The notes under the pieces were generated by a model that was not told the origin of the DNA, did not search any database, and worked only from the letters and a program-made list of their open reading frames with translations. A stretch of DNA of 33,782 nucleotides from Xanthomonas pisi DSM 18956 (GTDB lineage Bacteria; Pseudomonadota; Gammaproteobacteria; Xanthomonadales; Xanthomonadaceae): contig NZ_JPLE01000083.1 of the NCBI RefSeq assembly GCF_001010415.1, positions 1 to 33,782 of the forward strand, read 5' to 3'. The translations under genes and the position numbers were made by a program. Every line of letters starts with the position of its first letter. Within the stretch, counting starts at the first letter, position 1. Positions 9,663 to 19,061 of this stretch are shown in pieces.

Positions 9663-9711
9663 CGCTTGTGTCAGGGATAGGCTCGCGGCATTCGCGTCAG
9701 TGGAGGGTGCC

Positions 9712-10593
9712 GTGGGAAATGCGCTTGTTCCGTCCAGCGGACGCCTGACCTCGGCCAAGAGCGCCGTCCGCCTTTGCCTGGCGCTGTGCATCGCCGCCTT
9801 GTGCGGATGCGGCAACTCCGGGCAGGCGGCGCAGCCGCCCCCCCCATCTGCAGCAGCTCCCGTCGATGCCGGCCATGCCACCGCCCCGCCCACCGCTGCC
9901 GCCACCGCGCCTGCGGACACCGTGGCGGCGGCGCTTCCTGCGCCCGGCCACTACGCCACCGAGCATGGCTGGGGCCAGCTCACGATAGAACCCGATACGC
10001 AAGGCACCTCCGGCTTCTCGCTGGAAACGCTCAATGCCGATGCCAGCTGCAGCTTCAGCGGCAAGCTGCGCGGCACCCAAGCGGCGGTGTACGACGGCGA
10101 CCAGCCTGGGACCTGCACTCTGGAGATCGCCAAGACCGGCGCCGGTGCCGCGATCCGCGCCGCGACCGGCAGCGAGCACGCCTGCCGGGAGTATTGCGGC
10201 GGCAACGGCAGCTTCGAGGGCGATTACCTGCCGCTGGCGGCAGCCTGCGAGCCGAGCGCCGTGCAGCGCACGCGCAAGGCGTTCCAGTCGCTGTACGACC
10301 GCAAGGACTACGCGAAAGCCGAGGCGACGCTGGCGCCGCTCTACCGCAGCTGCCTGGCGACCGCCAGCTTCAGCGACGAAGGCGCGATCCGCAACGACTA
10401 CGCGATCACACAGCACAGGCTCGGCGACGATGCGGGATGCCTGCAGACACTGGCCCCCTATCGCGACGACGCCAACCGCAGCGACGAGGCCATCACCGAC
10501 GGCATGAGTCCGGCCATCGTCGACGATTACCTGGGGGTGATCCGCGCCGCGCGCACCAACCTCAAACTCTGCGGGCACGGCGCGGCGGGCTAG
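9712..10593 (+). CDS. Lipoprotein of unknown function
   Basis: I do not recognise this protein. From GTG at 9712, chosen because GGAGGG lies four bases upstream, it is 293 residues. GTG at 9700 is the alternative. It has a basic n-region, a hydrophobic core and a Cys pair in AALCGCG that probably includes the lipidation site. A Pro/Ala/Thr-rich linker runs to about residue 75. The first part of the mature protein has several Cys residues. The second part, RKAFQSLYDRKDYAKAEATLAPLYRSC and following, resembles a tetratricopeptide-like helical pair. It stands alone between the adenosine kinase gene and the regulator, so context gives no hint of its job. Confidence 0.75.
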   Translation: MGNALVPSSGRLTSAKSAVRLCLALCIAALCGCGNSGQAAQPPPPSAAAPVDAGHATAPPTAAATAPADTVAAALPAPGHYATEHGWGQLTIEPDTQGTSGFSLETLNADASCSFSGKLRGTQAAVYDGDQPGTCTLEIAKTGAGAAIRAATGSEHACREYCGGNGSFEGDYLPLAAACEPSAVQRTRKAFQSLYDRKDYAKAEATLAPLYRSCLATASFSDEGAIRNDYAITQHRLGDDAGCLQTLAPYRDDANRSDEAITDGMSPAIVDDYLGVIRAARTNLKLCGHGAAG

Positions 10594-11079
10594 CGCGCTC
10601 TGAGGCGGTGCTGAGCGGCACCGGTGCGACAGCTCGGCTACGCACCGCGCGCTCGCCTCCATCCGTGCACCGCGACCAACTCGCATCGGTGGTGCGGGCA
10701 CGCGAGAGCCGTCCACCGCACGCTCCCTTCCCCGACGGATGCCGATCCGCGCGACCTCTGATGCGGCCGGCCGGCACATACGCGTCGAAAGGCTCCCTCG
10801 CACCAGCCCGCACGCCACCCCAGCCTGCCCTTGCTCCACTGCCGCGCAAGCCAAGCACCTCGGGTCCCCTCGCCTTCTCACACCGCCAAGAGAAGGGCAT
10901 GTCAGCCGTCCTGGAAACGCCGCGCGGCAGCGGCCGCCACCGCGCCGCAAACGCCCTGGCAGCCAGTCTGAAGAGATTGTCCGGCACGCCGCGCGTCGCA
11001 GTTTGCTGCAATGCAGTTTGAGCATAGCTCCGGTTTGTGCCTTTACTGACGTCTCGCGCCCACTGAGGAACGCTGGCCC
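10594..11079. other. Intergenic region upstream of the sigma-54 activator gene
   Basis: No gene with a ribosome binding site or recognisable domain is seen here. Near the 3' end, 11003-11016 contains two overlapping small palindromes, TTGCTGCAA and CTGCAATGCAG, about 65-75 bases before the regulator ATG. The TTGC...GCAA half-sites resemble the palindrome upstream of the PQQ operon at 23072-23083 but have a shorter centre. They could be an autoregulatory site, though this is weak evidence. Confidence 0.4.
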
Positions 11080-13053
<1,974 letters not shown>

Positions 13054-13063
13054 TTGAGGGGCG

Positions 13064-13124
13064 GGGATTTGGGATTTATTGGGGAATTGAGAGGCAGGGA
13101 TTTGGGATTCGGAATTGGGGATTC
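13064..13124 (+). repeat. GGGATTS heptamer tract
   Basis: Two copies of GGGATTT at 13064-13077 are followed, after a 19-base irregular section, by four copies at 13097-13124 (GGGATTT, GGGATTC, GGAATTG, GGGATTC). It begins 10 bases after the regulator stop codon. The matching tract in opposite orientation lies at 13692-13719. Confidence 0.85.
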
Positions 13125-13281
13125 GTCAGAGCCAAGGCGGGGTCTCTCAGCGCTGGTACTTGGAGCGATTAGAAAACTCCTTCTCCCTCATCAGCTGGGT
13201 GCTGCTGTGGTTTGGTGCGGCATCTAGCATGCGTACATGCCGCGATTGTGGAGCGGATGATTTGGGGCTTGGTTGCAGGGC

Positions 13282-13382
13282 CCTTGCCCGCCCACCATCG
13301 CGGGACACGCCGCAAGTACGTCCTTGCAAGCTCTTACGCGGCATCCATACCACGTAAGGTCCGCGACGGTGGGCGGGCAAGG
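13282..13382. repeat. 101-bp MITE-like inverted-repeat element
   Basis: The 22-base arms at 13282-13303 and 13361-13382 are complementary with a single mismatch, starting CCTTGCCCGCCCACC and ending GGTGGGCGGGCAAGG. The interior has further nested complementarity (GCCGC/GCGGC and CTTACG/CGTAAG). The left arm plus interior recurs at 33748-33782, where the window cuts it off; there are two mismatch-level differences at most in the overlap. It has no coding capacity. A non-autonomous mobile element or a structured extragenic repeat is likely. Confidence 0.7.
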
Positions 13383-13535
13383 ACCAGTTGAGCTGGTCGG
13401 TGTGCACGGTAGGAGCGATTGATGCGCGTTGTTCGATCATGACGTGTCGGCTCAACACCTGATGCGCAACGCGCTACAAGCCGCTTTTCACACGACCACC
13501 GATTCACTCTCTGGTGCGGTGGCCTCGCCGATTGC

Positions 13536-13573
13536 GGGACCGTGTGGCGGCATGGATGCCGCCACACGGTCCC
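13536..13573. repeat. Perfect 18-bp-stem palindrome
   Basis: Positions 13536-13553 and 13556-13573 are exact reverse complements, starting GGGACCGTGTGG and separated only by GG. Such a hairpin would be very stable in RNA or in single-stranded DNA. It lies midway between two convergent genes and may act as a bidirectional terminator, although no T-run follows on either strand. Confidence 0.75.
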
Positions 13574-13691
13574 CATGGATGGGTTCACGGCGTGTCCCGC
13601 GAGCGGTGAGGACACCCGCGCCCTGCACCAGCGCAGCTCGGCACCATCCAGATGACGCTGCGGGTGACCGGCGCGTGCGCCTTGCACCTTA

Positions 13692-13719
13692 CGAATCCCT
13701 AATCTCCAATCCCGAATCC
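13692..13719 (-). repeat. Heptamer tract in reverse orientation
   Basis: Four heptamers, CGAATCC, CTAATCT, CCAATCC and CGAATCC, end 11 bases before the stop codon of the TonB receptor gene as read on the plus strand. This is the partner of the forward tract at 13064-13124. Confidence 0.8.
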
Positions 13720-13730
13720 CCGCCTCAGCC

Positions 13731-16163
13731 TCATAACGCCCAACGCAACCCGATCAGATACTGCCGCGGCACACCTGGTGCGAGGAAACGGGCCGGGCCG
13801 GTTTCCACTGGTGCATCTTGCGGGCGCGCCAGTTCGCCATCGGGAAACACGTCTTCGGCTACGGCGGCATAGGTGGCGTAGTGGCGATCGAACACATTGT
13901 CGATACGCGCGAAGACCGACACGCGCGTGGTGATGGCCCAACGTGCCTGCAGGTCGACCAGCGCATAGCCGGCGGTGCCGATGTCGATGCGCTCGGGTGC
14001 CGGCTCGCCGTCTTCGGTATTGTCGACCTGCCCATCCTCGTTGCCGCTGGCCACGCGTCCGGATACCGCGCGCACGCCGGCACCCAGGGTCAGCGCATCG
14101 CGCTGCCACTCCACGCCGAGCTTGAGGTTGTGCCGAGGTAGCGCGGCGATCCGCAGACCGGGCCGCAAGGTAATCACGCGCTCGCCGGACAGCAACTGGC
14201 CATCGCTGCGATAGGTCGCGTCCAGATAGCTGTACCCGGCAGACCATTGCCAATCGCCACTGCGCAGGTGCAGCGCGGCGTCGACGCCCTGATAGCGGGT
14301 GCGGCCGACGTTATCGAAATAGCCCAGCTGCGTATCCGGCGCACGCAAGAACAGGATGTCGTCGCGATTGTCGGCGCGGTATACCGACACGGTGGCATTG
14401 CTGTCGGCCCATGGAGACCAGCGTGCGCCCAGCTCGACGGTCCGCGACACGATCTGCTCCAGGCGCGGGTCGGCCTGCAGGCCGGTCGGCAGCCGGCACG
14501 GCTGGGTGGGGTCGGCACACCCCAGCTCGATGGCGGTCGGCGCGCGCGTGTTCTGCGCCACCGAGCCGTAGACGGTGAGGCCGGAGTCCAGCCGATGGGT
14601 GAGCCCCAGCGATGGGTTGGCCTTGGCATAGACGAAGCGCTCGCGCGGGCGGTCGCCGTCGTCGGCGGTGGACAGGATGTTGTCGACCACCACCCGGTTC
14701 CAGCGCACTGCGGCGGTGAGGTGGGTGGCCGCGTCCAGCTCCCAGGTGTCTGCGACAAACGCGCCCAGCGTCTTGGTGCTGCCGCGCACGCCGGAGAAGA
14801 AGGCGCGCTCGGCGTCGGGGTCTGCGAGCACCGACCGGTCCGGCTGCACCCAGCCCTCGCGGGCGAATTGCAGGTAACGCACATGGCCGCGGTCGAAGGT
14901 GACCCCGGCGCTGAGCGCATGCGCAGCCCATTGCTTGCTCAGGTTGATCGCAAGCCCCTGCGCTTCCTGGCGCATCTGGGTGGTATTGAGGGCGCCGGTA
15001 TGCAGCGCATCGGCATCGGCGCGCGCCACCTCGCAATCGGCATCCAGCGCGCTGCCATCGGCCGCGTAGCCGGAGGCGCATTCTTCGACGAATTCTTCGT
15101 AGTCTTCGCCGATGTCGCCGTTGACGGTGTCGCGCCGGCCAACCCGCGAGTACGCCAGCGCATGCAGCGCAGTGTCCGCATCGAACCGATGGTCCAGCTG
15201 CGCCGTCAGCAGGGTATTGCGATTGCGGGTGAGATCGGGCGAGGTATACACCGCACGGCGGTCGGCACGGTACAAGCCTGGCTCGGGTCCTTCGTCGGTG
15301 TAGCGGGTATCGGGCAGCAGCCCATTGCCGATCAGGCGGCTACGCCCGTGCAGCAGCGACAGGCTCCAGTCGGTGTCGTCGCCTTGCCGGCCCAGCTTGC
15401 CGAACACCGTGCCCAGGCGTCCTTCGGATGCATCGCGCCAGCCGTTTTCGTCGAAGCCGGTCACTGCGACAAAACCATGCCAGCCATCGCGACCGGCGAT
15501 GCCGTAACTGGCATCGAGTCGCTTGCGTGCGCCGCTGCCGACGCTCAGTTCGCCCTGCAGTCCCGGGGCAGTGAGGCCGGATGCGGTGGACAGCACCACC
15601 GCGCCGCCCAGCGTGTTCGGCCCGAACAACGGGTTGGAACCGGGCATCAAGGTCACTGCGGTGATGGCCGATTCGGGCAGCATGTCCCAGCTGACGATAT
15701 CGGCGAACGGTTCGTTGACGCGCACGCCATCCAGATAGACCGACACGCCTTGCGAGGCGCCCGGCAATGCCGATGCGCGAAAGCCATGGAAGGTCAGGTC
15801 GTTCTGAAATGCGCTGCCCTGCACATCGTTGCCATCCACGCCGACAAAGCGGCGTTGCAGCAGATCGCCGAGGTTGTTGCTGCGCCCGCGCGACAACTCC
15901 GCATTGGTCGCCGATTGCACCATGTACGGCAGCTGCGCCGCATCGATGGTGGTGCCGGGGATCGGCGTGGCGGTGACTTCGATGCGATCCAGCCAGGTGA
16001 CTTGCGGCGTGTCGTCGGCCACTGCAGCGCCGATCGTGCCAGCGCACAGCAGTGCTGCGCATGCGCGGGCGAGCCGATGCGGTTGCAGTGCATCGCGGCC
16101 ATGGCACGCGGTGCGAAACGGCAGTGTGTTGCGATACTTCGCCAGGTGATACGTCGACCTCAT
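13731..16163 (-). CDS. TonB-dependent outer membrane receptor
   Basis: This 810-residue protein should import a scarce ligand across the outer membrane using TonB energy. It has a long signal peptide (cleavage likely after AAVA near 49), a TonB-box-like stretch DRIEVTATP, a plug domain (FHGFRASALPGASQGVSVYLDGVRVNEPF) and a beta-barrel running to the C-terminal YLIGLRWAL. AAGGAG lies five bases before the ATG and overlaps the stop of the preceding dehydrogenase gene. As the last gene of the PQQ-alcohol operon it may take up lanthanide complexes, PQQ or another cofactor, in analogy to lanthanide receptors near xoxF genes in methylotrophs and to E. coli PqqU. The ligand cannot be read from the sequence. 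Confidence 0.9.
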   Translation of the reverse strand: MRSTYHLAKYRNTLPFRTACHGRDALQPHRLARACAALLCAGTIGAAVADDTPQVTWLDRIEVTATPIPGTTIDAAQLPYMVQSATNAELSRGRSNNLGDLLQRRFVGVDGNDVQGSAFQNDLTFHGFRASALPGASQGVSVYLDGVRVNEPFADIVSWDMLPESAITAVTLMPGSNPLFGPNTLGGAVVLSTASGLTAPGLQGELSVGSGARKRLDASYGIAGRDGWHGFVAVTGFDENGWRDASEGRLGTVFGKLGRQGDDTDWSLSLLHGRSRLIGNGLLPDTRYTDEGPEPGLYRADRRAVYTSPDLTRNRNTLLTAQLDHRFDADTALHALAYSRVGRRDTVNGDIGEDYEEFVEECASGYAADGSALDADCEVARADADALHTGALNTTQMRQEAQGLAINLSKQWAAHALSAGVTFDRGHVRYLQFAREGWVQPDRSVLADPDAERAFFSGVRGSTKTLGAFVADTWELDAATHLTAAVRWNRVVVDNILSTADDGDRPRERFVYAKANPSLGLTHRLDSGLTVYGSVAQNTRAPTAIELGCADPTQPCRLPTGLQADPRLEQIVSRTVELGARWSPWADSNATVSVYRADNRDDILFLRAPDTQLGYFDNVGRTRYQGVDAALHLRSGDWQWSAGYSYLDATYRSDGQLLSGERVITLRPGLRIAALPRHNLKLGVEWQRDALTLGAGVRAVSGRVASGNEDGQVDNTEDGEPAPERIDIGTAGYALVDLQARWAITTRVSVFARIDNVFDRHYATYAAVAEDVFPDGELARPQDAPVETGPARFLAPGVPRQYLIGLRWAL

Positions 16164-16173
16164 GTCGTCTCCT

Positions 16174-17280
16174 TCAATACCGCACGATCGATTTGATGCC
16201 GCGCGCCGCGCGCAGATCCGCCAGCGCCTGATTGATGTCGTCCAATGCCAGGGTACGGGTGATCAGCGGCGCCAGCTGGATGTCGCCCTGCAGATAGCGC
16301 TCCACATAGCCGGGCAACTCGCTGCGCCCCTTCACCCCGCCGAACGCGCTGCCACGCCACACCCGGCCAGTGACCAATTGAAACGGTCGCGTGCTGATCT
16401 CCTGCGCATCGTCGGCCACGCCGAGAATGACGCTCTCGCCCCAGCCCTTGTGGCAGCACTCCAGTGCTGCGCGCATCGCGCCAACATCGCCCACGCATTC
16501 GAAACTGTGGTCGGCGCCACCGTCGGTGAGGTCCACGATCACCTGCTGGATCGGGGCGCCGTAATCGCGCGGGTCCAGGCAATCGGTGGCTCCCAGCGCG
16601 CGCGCCAAGGCGAACTTGCCCGGGTCGATATCCACCGCGATGATGCGCCCGGCATTTGCCAGGACCGCGCCCTGCACGACCGACAGGCCGATCCCGCCCA
16701 GCCCGAAGACCGCCACGCAATCGCCCGGCCGCACATGCGTACTGTTGAGCACCGCACCAACGCCGGTGGTGACCGTGCAACCGAGCAGGCAGGCCTGGTC
16801 GAGTGGCGCGTCCGGATGGATGCGCGCCACCGCAATCTCCGGCAACACGGTGTATTCGGAGAACGTGCTGGTGCCCATGTGGTGCAGGATCGGCCGCCCG
16901 TTCAACGAAAACCGGCTGCTGCCATCGGGCATCAGGCCGCGCTCCTGACTGCTGCGAATCGCCTGGCACAGGTTGGTGCGGCCAGAGCGGCAGAACTTGC
17001 AGACGCCGCATTCGGGCATGTACAGCGGAATGACGTGATCGCCGGCACGCACGCTGGTCACGCCAATGCCCACGTCTTCGACAATTCCCGCGCCCTCCTG
17101 CCCCAGGATGACCGGAAAGCTGCTCGCATGCCCGTGCGCCAGCGCATGCGCATCGCCGTGGCAGATGCCGGTGGCAACCAGCCGCACCAGCACTTCGCCG
17201 GGGCGCGGCGGTTGCAGGTCCACCTCTTCGATGCTCAGCGGTTGATTCGGGCCCCAGGCCACCGCAGCGCGTGTCTTCAT
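16174..17280 (-). CDS. Class III (FrmA-like) zinc alcohol dehydrogenase with altered active site
   Basis: The 368-residue sequence follows S-(hydroxymethyl)glutathione dehydrogenase (FrmA/AdhC) end to end: [15 protein letters not shown], the structural-zinc Cys cluster [43 protein letters not shown], the NAD fold [13 protein letters not shown] and [18 protein letters not shown]. Family members oxidise the formaldehyde-glutathione adduct with NAD. Two active-site positions differ. The usual CHTD reads CHGD (Cys40, Gly42), losing the proton-relay Thr/Ser, and the zinc-binding GHE reads GQE (Gln61). Cys168 in LGCTVTTG is kept. GGGGAGG precedes the ATG, and the gene starts 35 bases after the propeller gene. 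It may be an active formaldehyde or aldehyde dehydrogenase of changed specificity, or impaired. Confidence 0.9.
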   Translation of the reverse strand: MKTRAAVAWGPNQPLSIEEVDLQPPRPGEVLVRLVATGICHGDAHALAHGHASSFPVILGQEGAGIVEDVGIGVTSVRAGDHVIPLYMPECGVCKFCRSGRTNLCQAIRSSQERGLMPDGSSRFSLNGRPILHHMGTSTFSEYTVLPEIAVARIHPDAPLDQACLLGCTVTTGVGAVLNSTHVRPGDCVAVFGLGGIGLSVVQGAVLANAGRIIAVDIDPGKFALARALGATDCLDPRDYGAPIQQVIVDLTDGGADHSFECVGDVGAMRAALECCHKGWGESVILGVADDAQEISTRPFQLVTGRVWRGSAFGGVKGRSELPGYVERYLQGDIQLAPLITRTLALDDINQALADLRAARGIKSIVRY

Positions 17281-17315
17281 CCCGCCTCCCCGGCGCGTCT
17301 GGGCATGGCCGCCGC

Positions 17316-18383
17316 TCAGCGCGCGATGACCACGCCCCACGGCAGTTCGCCGACAGGGATCTGTTTGAGTTCGCGCAAGCTGCCGGTATCGATCACGCTC
17401 ACCGTGTTGGAGCGTCCATTGGCGACATACAACTTGTCGCCGGCCGGCGTGAGCGCCGGATTCCAGGGCCGTAATCCGACCGGAATCTCGGCCAGGCTGC
17501 GCGCGGTGCCGGTATCGATCACGCTGACCGTACCGGCACCGCCGTTGGATGCGTACAACCGCGTGCCGTCGGCCGAGAGCGTCACGCCGGCGGTGCGCAC
17601 GCCGGCCGGCAGACTGGCACGGCGCGTGCGGGTCTGCAGGTCGATCACATCCACCACGTTGGCGGTTTCCTGCGCGATATAGACGCTGCGGCCGTCCGGT
17701 GCGAACGCCATGCCGCGGGGATGGCCGCTGGTGGCGACCACACCGCGCGACTGATGCGTGGCCAGCTCGATCATGTCCATGTCGTTGGAGCCTTCGTTGC
17801 TGGTGAGCAGCCACTGCCCATCGGGGGTATACGCGCAATGCTCCGGCGCCTGCCCACGCGTGGCGATGACCTGCTGCACGCGGAACTGCGCCGCGTCGAT
17901 CAGCATCACCTGATTCTGCCCTTCCACGCACACCGCAAACTGCTTGCCATCCGGCGACAGCGCGATGCCTTCGGCGTTTTCGCCGATGTCCACTTGCCGC
18001 AAGACCGCGTCCTTGGCGGTGTCGAGTTCGATCAAACGGTGGTGCTCGGCATCGATCAGATACAGATGCCCCTGCGGGCCGGGCAACACCTGTTGCAGGC
18101 GCTTGCCGAGCTGGCCTTGCGCGGTGAGGGTGCGCACCACCGTATCGGTGCCGGTGTCGATCACCGACACCGTGCCGCTGCGCTGGTTGGGCACGTAGGC
18201 CAACACCGCCGCTGCTGACGGCGCCGGTGCCGCGCTGCTGGATGCAGCCGCAGATGCGGACGCCGTCGCCGCCGGGGCAGCCGCATCGCGCTGGCAACCG
18301 GCGATCAGCAACGCGCCCGATGCAATCACCGCACAGGCGCGCCGCCAGCGACCGGGTGCCGAGCGCAGTGCGCCTTGCTTCAT
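17316..18383 (-). CDS. YVTN-family beta-propeller lipoprotein of the PQQ operon
   Basis: The 355-residue product has a lipoprotein signal peptide with lipobox IAGC (Cys30) and an Ala/Ser-rich linker to about residue 58. It is then entirely built of about seven beta-propeller blades of the YVTN type, such as [17 protein letters not shown] and [17 protein letters not shown]. Proteins of this kind accompany PQQ-dependent dehydrogenases in several alcohol-oxidation clusters (PQQ-associated beta-propeller proteins), but their role is not settled. No PQQ-binding tryptophan-docking motifs or catalytic residues are apparent, so a scaffold or assembly role is more likely than catalysis. Its ATG overlaps the stop of the cytochrome gene as ATGA. 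Confidence 0.88.
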   Translation of the reverse strand: MKQGALRSAPGRWRRACAVIASGALLIAGCQRDAAAPAATASASAAASSSAAPAPSAAAVLAYVPNQRSGTVSVIDTGTDTVVRTLTAQGQLGKRLQQVLPGPQGHLYLIDAEHHRLIELDTAKDAVLRQVDIGENAEGIALSPDGKQFAVCVEGQNQVMLIDAAQFRVQQVIATRGQAPEHCAYTPDGQWLLTSNEGSNDMDMIELATHQSRGVVATSGHPRGMAFAPDGRSVYIAQETANVVDVIDLQTRTRRASLPAGVRTAGVTLSADGTRLYASNGGAGTVSVIDTGTARSLAEIPVGLRPWNPALTPAGDKLYVANGRSNTVSVIDTGSLRELKQIPVGELPWGVVIAR

Positions 18384-19000
18384 TGCGCCTTGCCCGCGGT
18401 CTTGTTGATCGAATGGATGAAGGCCAGCAGCTTTTCGGTGTCGCCCGGCTTGAGCACCGGCGCGAACGGCGGCATCTGCCCCACGACTTTTTCATGCCCG
18501 ATGCGGGTCTTGCCGTGCGTGATCATGGCCGCGGTGCCTTCGCTGATCAGCGTGCGCAGGGTGTCGTCATCGCTGCCGTAGACCCAGATGTCGTTGGTCA
18601 GCGGCGGGCACATGCCACCGCCCCCGGTGCCGCCGTGGCAGGCGTTGCAGCCGGCAGAGAAATAGATCTTCTTGCCTTCGGCGATCAGTTCAGGCGTGAC
18701 CTTGACCTCCGGCCCCTTCGCAATCGGCGTCACCGTGGCCGGCGGTGCGGCTGGCGTGGCCGGGTCGGGCGCGGGCCCTGCGGCCGGATTGGGCATTGCC
18801 GCGGGTGCAGCTGCGGGCGGAGGTGGCGCGGCGGCATCGGCCGCCGGTGCGGGCGCGCTGGCGGCCGGTGGTGGCGCCGCATCGGACGCCGGTGCCGGCG
18901 GAGCCTCTTTTCCGCACGCAGCCAGCAGTGCGCTGAGCAACAACGCACAGACCGGCATGCGCATGGAACGATCGATACAACCCACAGTGGACTTGCGCAT
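18380..19000 (-). CDS. xoxG: XoxG-like cytochrome c lipoprotein
   Basis: This 206-residue protein should accept electrons from the quinoprotein dehydrogenase. A lipoprotein signal peptide with lipobox LAAC (Cys29) is followed by a linker of about 65 residues that is almost only Ala and Pro. The cytochrome domain follows, with a single haem site CNACH (118-122) and likely axial Met176 in GQMPPFAP. The segment [19 protein letters not shown] and the following [12 protein letters not shown] resemble cytochrome cL (MxaG/XoxG). AAAGG lies seven bases before the ATG at 19000; Met13 or Met15 are weaker alternatives. The gene name reflects family and position; the long linker and lipid anchor are unlike soluble XoxG. 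Confidence 0.85.
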   Translation of the reverse strand: MRKSTVGCIDRSMRMPVCALLLSALLAACGKEAPPAPASDAAPPPAASAPAPAADAAAPPPPAAAPAAMPNPAAGPAPDPATPAAPPATVTPIAKGPEVKVTPELIAEGKKIYFSAGCNACHGGTGGGGMCPPLTNDIWVYGSDDDTLRTLISEGTAAMITHGKTRIGHEKVVGQMPPFAPVLKPGDTEKLLAFIHSINKTAGKAQ

Positions 19001-19061
19001 GAACGAACCTTTCTGATCGGAGGGAACGCCGCGCACCCCGTGCACGCGGCGGATGAAACAG

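Larger units (their letters stand above)
13054..13730. other. Repeat-rich region between convergent genes
   Basis: This 677-base region separates the 3' ends of the regulator and the TonB receptor gene. It contains no supported gene. It is packed with repeats: heptamer tracts at both ends, a 101-base inverted-repeat element (13282-13382) and a perfect 18-bp-stem palindrome (13536-13573), each listed separately. One or more of these hairpins probably serve as bidirectional terminators for the two converging transcripts. Confidence 0.6.

Noticed and set aside
14247..16196. 649-codon plus-strand frame opposite the TonB receptor gene
   Set aside because: The minus-strand receptor has a signal peptide, plug and barrel; the plus frame has none and is compositionally a shadow.
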